A stretch of DNA of 9,714 nt from Flavobacteriales bacterium UBA7690 (lineage in GTDB: Bacteria > Bacteroidota > Bacteroidia > Flavobacteriales_F > PHOS-HE28), in assembly GCA_002482775.1 (NCBI GenBank), contig DLGQ01000070.1, forward strand, positions 1 through 9,714, read 5' to 3'. Position 1 is the first letter of the stretch. Each line of letters opens with the position of its first letter. This document shows, in pieces, positions 1-6,534 of the stretch. The notes under the pieces are model-generated. The model saw nothing but the letters and a program-made list of their open reading frames with translations. It was not told the origin of the DNA and did no database searches. Position numbers and translations under genes: made by a program.

Positions 1-76
1 AGGACGAACCAACAACCGTAAACCTATCTTCGGACATCATCCCCAAACTGTAAACCTGTTTTAGGACGGGTCACAT
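1..76 (+). repeat. Degenerate interspersed repeat array, 18-base core, two full copies plus a partial one
   Basis: Two copies of an 18-base core lie at 18-35 and 50-67, 32 bases apart start to start. They match at 15 of 18 positions (consensus GTAAACCTRTYTTMGGAC). Bases 1-6 (AGGACG) match the tail of a third copy cut off by the window edge, about 30 bases upstream. The 14 or so bases between cores are not conserved. The copy at 50 extends to the right as GGGTCACAT and resembles the inverted copy at the other end of the window over 27 bases. The spacers are too short and the cores too variable for a CRISPR array. It could be a dispersed intergenic repeat family or a cluster of protein-binding sites. 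The repetition is seen directly; the function is unknown. Confidence 0.6.
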
Positions 77-400
77 CTTCTGAAGCCCCAGGGAGCACGA
101 GCCTGACGCACTTTGCCCTGCCATCAGGTCAGATCCATGAGGTATTGTGACCCATGGCACGCTCCAGCGTCTCCACAGGTAGGGCGCATCCCTCTGCTAA
201 GGAGCCACCGGAGAACGATCGATCGTTGAAAAACTTGATGGGTATGAAGCCACCCCGACACGGAAGATCACGTCTACCTTACAAACGCAACACGCTCATC
301 TCCAAGCGGGAATCGTTCATTCCACAGTACGCTGTCGAAACTTCTGCTGACCGGTCATTGACAATGCACGAACGGTGGTCGGAAGGATCGAAAAAGAACC
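77..400. other. Intergenic region without a convincing gene; contains a 14-bp palindrome
   Basis: About 330 bases lie between the repeat array and the large secreted-protein gene. An 88-codon open frame starting at 154 runs through it, but its product is rich in Arg, Ser and Lys, shows no recognisable motif and overlaps the next gene's start, so I do not call it. Structure that can be seen: a perfect palindrome AACGATCGATCGTT at 214-227; a small inverted repeat CATTG-A-CAATG at 356-366; and an 8-base inverted pair, GGGTCACA at 68-75 against TGTGACCC at 146-153. The region is probably the 5' regulatory region of the downstream gene. No terminator for an upstream gene is obvious. Confidence 0.5.
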
Positions 401-408
401 GAACTTTG
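401..408 (+). promoter_or_regulatory. Possible Bacteroidota -7 promoter element for the large secreted-protein gene
   Basis: GAACTTTG differs by one base from the Bacteroidota -7 consensus TAnnTTTG. It lies just ahead of two in-frame ATG codons at 411 and 417. The gap to the ATG at 417 is 8 bases, the same gap as between the bshC element and its ATG. No -33 element (TTTG or TTG about 19-21 bases upstream) is visible. If this is the promoter, the transcript would be almost leaderless and translation would start at 417, not 411. Confidence 0.3.
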
Positions 409-410
409 TC

Positions 411-3400
411 ATGGGGATGATACTGATCAAGAGAGCTATCGGCGCGGTCCTTAGGACGCGTGGCAGGCAAGCATGGACCACTATCGGAGCTGTCCTGTGC
501 TGGTACTTACCCCTTTTAACCCCAGCGCAGCAGTTGTTGGATGATTTCAACCGCACCGCAGGCCCCACCGTAGCCGGAGGTTGGACGGAAACGGAAACAG
601 TTGCCGGCACCGGTGCTGCGCTGAACGCTTCAGGGCAGCTCATACTATCCAGTGCGACTGCTGGCAGGGATTTCATCTCCCAAGATGTGACCGGCTTTTA
701 TGGCATTCGACTTGACACGAATGATTGCGCTTTAACATGGGCGTTCTGCATGCAGCAAACGCGTGCAACCCCATCAGGATTCGGTGCGAGTAATTACGGA
801 TCTGCTTTTGTGTTGGGCTCGACCAGCTCTAATTTCACCAGTGCAGGTCAGGGTTATGCGGTCGTGCTTGGAGGTGCGAGTCCCTATTCGCTGCGTCTCG
901 TTGCTTTCAACAACGGACTTTCTGGAACACAAACCACGATCGTGACGGGACCTAGTCCTGGCGCTGGATATCGCGCCATACGCGTGGTGTATACACCAGG
1001 CACCAACGTGTGGCAGTTGTTCGTGAACAACCTCACCGTTGCGAATTTCTCAAGCTCCAATCCGGTCACGACAGCTGTTACATCTGTTGGGACCCCCACC
1101 GCAAACAATACCTATACAGGTGTGGGCTTGCCGTTCACTGGTGCGTTCTGGAACCATAGTACCACGGGTTCAGAGGCCGCACTATTCGACAACATCTACA
1201 TTCCACAAGCGTGCATTCCCCGGGTGAATTTCACCAGTGCATCCAATACATCGGTGGAGAACATCGGTGCTGCGGTACCCGTGAACATGACAATTTTCCC
1301 AGCTTCGGTAACTGGGGGGACCATTGTGATCACTTTCTCCAATGGACCCGGTGTGGTCTATGGCACGGACTATTCCATTTCTGGGAGTGGTGTCGTTGTT
1401 GCTGGGAGCACAATAACCATTACCGTGCCCGCTTTGGCCACAACGGCGTCGTTCAATATTTCGTTCGTCGACGATCTTGCTGATGAAGGCAACGAGTATG
1501 TATCCTTCCTGATAAGCTCAACTACGGGCGATCTTGTGTTCGGCTCATCGTTGGTGTATACGCAGAACATCATCGACAATGACGGTGCGCCTTCGGTCAC
1601 CTTTACGACAACTAGCGTGAGCGTGGTGGAGTCAACGACTGGTCCACACACCTACAATTTGAGCATTAGTCCTATGATGGCAACGGCAGTGACCGTGCAG
1701 ATCACCATTACCAATAGCTTAGGCTTGGTCTACGGCCAAGTGTATAGTGCGGGTTTAGGTACGGACTATTACGTGGGTGGATATGCCGCTGGTCCTTTGC
1801 CAAGTACTGGAGTTTTCAATGTCATTATACCAGCGAGCACCTCGGGCATATCTTTTACCGCAGGCATCTATGATGATCCATGGATAGATACACCTGTCGA
1901 GACCGCGACCTTCGTGATCACCTCCGTCAGTGCTGGAGCGGCTATTGGCGCAGCGAACACGGCTTTGTTAAGCATTAGTGATAATGAGGCGTTCCCAACA
2001 GTACTCTCCTCTGGCGATCTGGCCATCGTGGGGGTGAACGCCAACAACGTGGCTTGTGGGGGATCCACGGGCGAAGACATTATCAGTTTCTTCTGTTTCA
2101 AGGCGATAACTCCCGGTACCACGATCGACCTGACGGATGCCGGTTATGGAAACTGCAATGCAGGACAATGGACCGAAAACGAGGGCATGGTGCGTATGAC
2201 CCGCACGGGACCAGTGATACCCGCAGGTCAGGTGATCACCTTCCGCACTACCAACAGTACTGTGAACAATGTGGTGGGCATGTTCCCGGATGCATCTTGG
2301 ACATCTACCGACATCGGGGGCAGTAATGCACTGAACTTGAACGTGGGTGGTGATCAGATCTTTTTCATGCAAGGTGGTAATTGGACTGACCCTGCAGGTG
2401 CGGACAATTCCACCTACAGTGGGACTATCCTGTACGGTTTTTCCACGAATGTGACCGTGCCATGGACTGGTCTTTGTGGCAGCACGCAACGAAGCGGATT
2501 GCCTGTTGGCATGAACTGCTTCAGTATGGCACCCACCGGTGCAACGGACTTCAACAAATACACTGGATCACGGGCCGCAAAGACCCAACGCGATTGGATG
2601 ATCGCGTTGGACACCCCTACCAACTGGTCCAGTTTGGGCAGTTGCGGGGTTTACAATAGCACAGCGCCAAATTGGCTAACGGAGCCTCCACTTCCCATCA
2701 TAGTCGGCGGCTTCACCCCCGGCCTCTGGCGCGGAACCACCAACACGGATTGGCTCGAGTGCAAGAACTGGGATGATGTGACCGTGCCCATCGCCACCAC
2801 CAACGTTCGTATCGATGAGACCGCCACCAACCACTGTGAGGTGGGTGTCTCGGCAGGTACCACGGCCGTCTGCGCCTCTCTTGTTCAGACGAACAGCGGC
2901 ACGGCGCGCAACCTCACTGTCCGCAACGGAAGTAGTTTGGCCGTGGGCGGGCCCATCACCGTTCAGCGTACAGCTGCTGGCACCGCGATCTCGCTCACCG
3001 TTTCCAGCACCGGCGGCGCAAGTACCCTCACCGCAACGGACTTCACCGTGCAAGGGGTGACCTCGGGTGCTTCGGAAGCGATACTCCGAAATGAAGCGCA
3101 GGGGAATACCATGCTCTTCTCGGGCAACTTCAATATCGGCTTAGGGGGCTTGGTGGACCTGAACGGCGGCGGCACGGCAGGCGGGCGGATCTCCATCGGC
3201 GGCAACTACAGCAATGCCGGCCCCACGGAAGCAACGTTGGATGAGACCAACGGGACAATAGCCTTCAACGGTACAGGTAACCAAACGATCAGCACGGGCG
3301 GTTTCCAGGATGTGTTCTTTGAACTGGTATTGACCAAGGCTTCTGGAGCGTTGACCTTGAACAACCCGTTGGCCGTGCGCGATACCATCTTCTTCAATAG

Positions 3401-4493
3401 CGGCCTGTTGAACACCAACGGCAACACAGGCCTGTTGACCATGCGCGCGGGCAGCGGGTACAGGAACGCATCCGACGCTAGCTTCGTGAACGGACCGATG
3501 TCTAAGCTCGGGAATTCGGACTTCCTGTTCCCGATCGGAAAGGGAACCGTAATGCGGCCTGCTGGTGTGCGCAGTTTACCAGTTTGGCCACCCTTGAATT
3601 TCACCGCGGAGTATTTCCCGGTCTCCGCCTATTCGTGGGGCACGGTGCGTGAAGCACCCCTGCACCACTTGAGCGATTGTGAACATTGGTTGATCGATGA
3701 GCATGTCATGTCCGCTGGAACGCTTACCGCCGTGGTAGACCTCACCTGGCGCTCACCCAACAGTTGTGGTGTCGACAACCTCGCGGAATTGCGTGTGGCC
3801 CGTTGGGATGATTCGGGGATCTGGCGCGATCGTGGCAATGGAGGCGCTACAGGGACCGTGCTGAATGGGACCATACCTACTGCGGCTGGCCAGAACTTCA
3901 TTACCCACTTCAATGCCAACGACACGACCGCTTGGACCTTGGCATCCACCACGGCGAACAATCCATTGCCCATCACGTTGGTGGATTTCACCGCCACACC
4001 CGAAGGCTCCGCCGTGCGCCTGAACTGGATCACTGCTTCCGAATATGAGAATGCCCTCTTCACGGTGGAACGCAGCAAATACGGCATCGAGTTCGAGCAT
4101 GTGGTGGATGTTCCCGGAGCGGTGTTCAGTACTGGTCTGTTGAACTACACCGACCTTGATCGTTCACCCTACTCGGGCCTGAGCTACTATCGCTTGCGCC
4201 AGACGGACCTGGATGGTACGTTCACCTACTCCACCGTGGTACCCGTGGTGATCGGAGGGATCGCCGATAGGCCCTTGGTGGTATTCGGTCGCGAGGGTAC
4301 CGTAACGGCGGTCCACGACTTCAAGGCCGGTAGCCGGTACGAGTTGATGGACATGACCGGGCGGGTCATCTCTAGTGGCAACACCACCATGGATGGCCGC
4401 ACCGAAGTGAACGGTGCGGACTTGTCGCACGGTGCATATGTGTTCCGTGTCCAGGACGGCGAGCGTATGGAGAGCGAACGCTTCGTGTACTGA
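411..4493 (+). CDS. Large secreted multidomain protein with Calx-beta repeats and a T9SS-type C-terminus
   Basis: This protein of about 1360 residues is probably exported by Sec and carried to the surface by the type IX secretion system. The N-terminus has a basic stretch, a hydrophobic core (about residues 23-37) and a likely cleavage site after TPA at 37-39. Residues 43-268 look like a beta-sandwich (LamG-like) region. Residues 270-392 and 395-526 are two Calx-beta-like repeats; the first has a clear D-D-x-A-D-E-G-N-E stretch and both end in an (I/S)-D-N-(D/E) motif. Residues 534-750 resemble a lamin-tail-like region. Residues 772-1020 are Asn/Thr/Gly-rich beta-repeat sequence opening with the W-x-G-x-x-x-T-D-W and N-W-D-D pattern common in Bacteroidota surface proteins. 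Residues 1187-1280 carry the LPITLVDF...YYRLRQTDLDG module that usually precedes T9SS sorting domains. The last 75 residues fit a diverged type A sorting domain (MDMTGRVI, GAYVFRV). No catalytic motif is visible, so an adhesive or structural role is inferred. In-frame starts at 375 and 417 are possible; 411 or 417 gives the better signal peptide. Base composition shifts within the gene near 2690. Confidence 0.85.
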   Translation: MGMILIKRAIGAVLRTRGRQAWTTIGAVLCWYLPLLTPAQQLLDDFNRTAGPTVAGGWTETETVAGTGAALNASGQLILSSATAGRDFISQDVTGFYGIRLDTNDCALTWAFCMQQTRATPSGFGASNYGSAFVLGSTSSNFTSAGQGYAVVLGGASPYSLRLVAFNNGLSGTQTTIVTGPSPGAGYRAIRVVYTPGTNVWQLFVNNLTVANFSSSNPVTTAVTSVGTPTANNTYTGVGLPFTGAFWNHSTTGSEAALFDNIYIPQACIPRVNFTSASNTSVENIGAAVPVNMTIFPASVTGGTIVITFSNGPGVVYGTDYSISGSGVVVAGSTITITVPALATTASFNISFVDDLADEGNEYVSFLISSTTGDLVFGSSLVYTQNIIDNDGAPSVTFTTTSVSVVESTTGPHTYNLSISPMMATAVTVQITITNSLGLVYGQVYSAGLGTDYYVGGYAAGPLPSTGVFNVIIPASTSGISFTAGIYDDPWIDTPVETATFVITSVSAGAAIGAANTALLSISDNEAFPTVLSSGDLAIVGVNANNVACGGSTGEDIISFFCFKAITPGTTIDLTDAGYGNCNAGQWTENEGMVRMTRTGPVIPAGQVITFRTTNSTVNNVVGMFPDASWTSTDIGGSNALNLNVGGDQIFFMQGGNWTDPAGADNSTYSGTILYGFSTNVTVPWTGLCGSTQRSGLPVGMNCFSMAPTGATDFNKYTGSRAAKTQRDWMIALDTPTNWSSLGSCGVYNSTAPNWLTEPPLPIIVGGFTPGLWRGTTNTDWLECKNWDDVTVPIATTNVRIDETATNHCEVGVSAGTTAVCASLVQTNSGTARNLTVRNGSSLAVGGPITVQRTAAGTAISLTVSSTGGASTLTATDFTVQGVTSGASEAILRNEAQGNTMLFSGNFNIGLGGLVDLNGGGTAGGRISIGGNYSNAGPTEATLDETNGTIAFNGTGNQTISTGGFQDVFFELVLTKASGALTLNNPLAVRDTIFFNSGLLNTNGNTGLLTMRAGSGYRNASDASFVNGPMSKLGNSDFLFPIGKGTVMRPAGVRSLPVWPPLNFTAEYFPVSAYSWGTVREAPLHHLSDCEHWLIDEHVMSAGTLTAVVDLTWRSPNSCGVDNLAELRVARWDDSGIWRDRGNGGATGTVLNGTIPTAAGQNFITHFNANDTTAWTLASTTANNPLPITLVDFTATPEGSAVRLNWITASEYENALFTVERSKYGIEFEHVVDVPGAVFSTGLLNYTDLDRSPYSGLSYYRLRQTDLDGTFTYSTVVPVVIGGIADRPLVVFGREGTVTAVHDFKAGSRYELMDMTGRVISSGNTTMDGRTEVNGADLSHGAYVFRVQDGERMESERFVY

Positions 4494-4496
4494 CCT

Positions 4497-6083
4497 TTAG
4501 TCCTCGATCACGAGCGCGAACGTGGGGTCGAGCGGATCCAGCACATCGATCCATTTGTCCAACGCTGCAAGTCCCTCGGCTGCTATGCGCGGAAGTATGT
4601 TATCCTTACGCTCCTGTAGACCACCGCCCGGGAACAGTGCCTCGTGTATGGCGTCCATACGACCCATCAAGACCGCCTGATCGTGCTTTGCCGCACGCAC
4701 CATGCCCTTCTCCAACCGCTGAACACCATGGAGTGCCTGCTTCTGGCGGGCTTCTACAGCACCCCGCAGGCTAGCGTCGGCCTTGGTGGCTTCGCTGGCG
4801 ATACGCGCGTACAACTTCTCCAACTCCGCGAGTTCCTCAGCCAGATCGGTGCGGAAGCCAGCGCCCTTCTTCGCGACTTCGGCTTTCAACGCATCAAGCG
4901 GAGCGAACAACTGTTGCGGTGTGAGCTGTAGCTCCGTCCATTGGCGCATCTGCTTGCTGCTGATGCTGGCCGCGCTCGTTCGCAGGAACACCACCGGCAT
5001 GGGCACTCGCATCGCCTGGAAGAGCCACCGCAACTGGATCCAGTACGCCAACTCCCCACCCCCACCGATGTATGCGATGTTGGGCAGCACCACCTCCTGG
5101 TACACCGGCCGCAGCAATACGTTGGGTGAGAAGTCCTGCGGACGGATGCGCGCTTCGAGGAGCATCTCGTCCAAAGTCCAGCGCGGCCCACCATCCAGCA
5201 CTTGGTAGTGATCAGCATCCTGTACGATCCGAGATCGGTGCCCTGGTCGCAAATGGAACAGGTTGATCTCCCGCGCATGGGCCTGCACCGTGTACCGCGC
5301 TTCTATGCGCTCGTTGGCGTAGGCTACCGTGCGCTGCGCGATCTGGTTCAGTAGTTCCTCCTCGATCACAGGAGCGAAGAGCTTCTTCAACGAAGGGTCA
5401 TCGCCATCCAGGATGATGAGCCCGAAATGGCCGAAGAGCGCGTGGATGAAATGGCGGGTGGCTTCGGCCAAGGTGCGGTCCTCACGGTACGCGTCGCGAA
5501 GCATGTTCGCGACATGGGCTGCATCGGCACCGGGCCCTAGCGCCTCGATCGCCTCTTCCACTTGCGTGGAGACGCCCGTGAGCTTCATACGCCCCACAGC
5601 GCCACCACTGGCACCGGTCCAGCGGATCGTTCGGCCATTGACCACCGCATGATCGATCTCCGCTGCATCATGGTCTTCCGAGGCCATCCAGAACACGGGC
5701 ACCACGGGACGATCCAACTGCGCTTCGGCTTGGCGAGCAAGGCGGATGGCATTGAGGATCTTATACGGCACGTACAGCGGGCCGGTGAACAGACAAAGCT
5801 GGTGGCCGGTGGTCACCGTGAGGCAACGCGGATCGCGCAATTTGCCGAGGCTCGCGCGCACAGCATCATGCATTGGCCCAGTAGAATGTTGCTTTTCCAG
5901 GGCTGCGCAAAGCACGGCGCGGTGCTGCGGATCGAAGTGGCGCCCTTGTGCCGCTTGGCGCAAGCCGTCCAGGTCCGCAGGATGTTCCAAGAATTCACGG
6001 ATGAACCCTTCGTTGGCCAAGTGATCGAGCACCGGCATGGTGAAACGTCCGGTATCCGCGTAAGCGATGCGCTCTACCTGCAT
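4497..6083 (-). CDS. bshC: Bacillithiol biosynthesis cysteine-adding enzyme BshC
   Basis: The 528-residue product is close to the usual BshC length of about 540. BshC adds cysteine to glucosaminyl-malate, the last step in making bacillithiol, a cytoplasmic low-molecular-weight thiol. Family hallmarks: the N-terminus MQVERIAYADTG; TTGHQLCLFTGPLYVPYK at residues 91-108, in the Rossmann-like core; PVFWMASEDHDAAEI at 129-143; a charged, Ala/Glu/Lys-rich stretch at about 410-470 predicted to form the long helical coiled coil; and the C-terminal LQERKDN motif at 489-495. The frame stays open upstream to an ATG at 6206, which would add 41 residues. I prefer 6083 because it matches the family N-terminus and because the promoter-like TACCTTTG lies between the two starts. 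bshA and bshB are not in the window. The gene ends 3 bases from the end of the convergent large gene. Confidence 0.93.
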   Translation of the reverse strand: MQVERIAYADTGRFTMPVLDHLANEGFIREFLEHPADLDGLRQAAQGRHFDPQHRAVLCAALEKQHSTGPMHDAVRASLGKLRDPRCLTVTTGHQLCLFTGPLYVPYKILNAIRLARQAEAQLDRPVVPVFWMASEDHDAAEIDHAVVNGRTIRWTGASGGAVGRMKLTGVSTQVEEAIEALGPGADAAHVANMLRDAYREDRTLAEATRHFIHALFGHFGLIILDGDDPSLKKLFAPVIEEELLNQIAQRTVAYANERIEARYTVQAHAREINLFHLRPGHRSRIVQDADHYQVLDGGPRWTLDEMLLEARIRPQDFSPNVLLRPVYQEVVLPNIAYIGGGGELAYWIQLRWLFQAMRVPMPVVFLRTSAASISSKQMRQWTELQLTPQQLFAPLDALKAEVAKKGAGFRTDLAEELAELEKLYARIASEATKADASLRGAVEARQKQALHGVQRLEKGMVRAAKHDQAVLMGRMDAIHEALFPGGGLQERKDNILPRIAAEGLAALDKWIDVLDPLDPTFALVIED

Positions 6084-6091
6084 GTGGGGTG

Positions 6092-6099
6092 CAAAGGTA
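6092..6099 (-). promoter_or_regulatory. Bacteroidota-type -7 promoter element for bshC
   Basis: On the - strand the sequence reads TACCTTTG, a full match to TAnnTTTG. It lies 8 bases before the chosen bshC ATG. The surrounding 14 bases, CCGGCTACCTTTGC, are identical to those at the rimO promoter. The implied leader is only a few bases long and there is no Shine-Dalgarno sequence. No -33 element is evident at the usual distance. The element supports the shorter start of bshC. Confidence 0.55.
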
Positions 6100-6148
6100 G
6101 CCGGGGGGCCAGCAGCGATGGCATACCCTACGATGGCTCCTGTGGCAC

Positions 6149-6156
6149 TACTTTTC
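6149..6156 (+). promoter_or_regulatory. Weak candidate -7 element for the DUF962/protease unit
   Basis: TACTTTTC matches TAnnTTTG at all but the last position and lies 18 bases ahead of the ATG at 6175. It sits in the 91-base gap between the divergent bshC and DUF962 genes, where a + strand promoter is expected. No -33 element is seen. The assignment rests on position and partial motif match only. Confidence 0.25.
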
Positions 6157-6174
6157 GGGTTCACCGGAACTAGG

Positions 6175-6501
6175 ATGGCCGCCACCCCACCCACCGAGCG
6201 CTTCACTTCGCTGAAGGAGTTCTTCCCGTTCTACTTAGGTGAACATCGGAACCCGACAAGCAGGGTGCTGCACTTCATTGGAACAGCCCTGATCGCCGTG
6301 TGGATCGTGCTTGCCGTTGGAACGCGCAACGCCATGTGGCTGTGGTTGATCCCCGTTGGGGGGTATGGCTTCGCTTGGGTAGGCCACGCGTTCTTCGAGC
6401 GGAACAAGCCGGCCACGTTCAAGTACCCGCTCTACAGCCTGGCGAGTGACTTCATCCTCTTTTGGCGTCTACTGACTGGTCGCGAACGTTTCCGGCCGTG
6501 A
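6175..6501 (+). CDS. Small DUF962 / Mpo1-like membrane protein
   Basis: This 108-residue protein belongs to the DUF962 family, whose yeast member Mpo1 is a dioxygenase acting on 2-hydroxy fatty acids in phytosphingosine breakdown. Family features: FTSLKEFFPFYLGEHRNPTSRVLHFIG at about residues 10-36 (split here as the FPFYLGEH and VLHFIG blocks), and GYGFAWVGHAFFERNKPATFKYPLYS at about 63-88. Candidate metal-binding or catalytic histidines are H24, H33 and H71. Two hydrophobic segments, about residues 34-49 and 54-72, suggest an inner-membrane protein with both ends in the cytoplasm. I chose the ATG at 6175 because the family similarity begins about 10 residues later; the frame is open to an ATG at 6067, but that extension overlaps bshC and has no family match. 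The protease gene follows after 33 bases, so the two are probably co-transcribed. The bacterial substrate is unknown; the dioxygenase role here is inferred from the family. Confidence 0.85.
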   Translation: MAATPPTERFTSLKEFFPFYLGEHRNPTSRVLHFIGTALIAVWIVLAVGTRNAMWLWLIPVGGYGFAWVGHAFFERNKPATFKYPLYSLASDFILFWRLLTGRERFRP

Positions 6502-6534
6502 ACATCCTTCTGAAAACCACCAACCCTACCTGCC

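Noticed and set aside
1..76. Possible CRISPR array
   Set aside because: Only two full cores of 18 bases that differ from each other, spacers of about 14 bases, and no cas genes nearby.
358..386. TTGACA at 358-363 as a classical -35 box
   Set aside because: No matching -10 at the right distance, and Bacteroidota promoters do not normally use this box.
154..420. 88-codon open frame on the + strand ahead of the large gene
   Set aside because: No recognisable motif, an Arg/Ser/Lys-rich product typical of non-coding translation, and overlap with the start of a clearly real gene.
1968..2489. 173-codon open frame antisense to the large secreted-protein gene
   Set aside because: Product has no recognisable motif and lies inside a longer coherent gene.
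5562..6173. 203-codon open frame antisense to bshC
   Set aside because: Entirely opposite the bshC coding region and its promoter. No motif or signal supports it.
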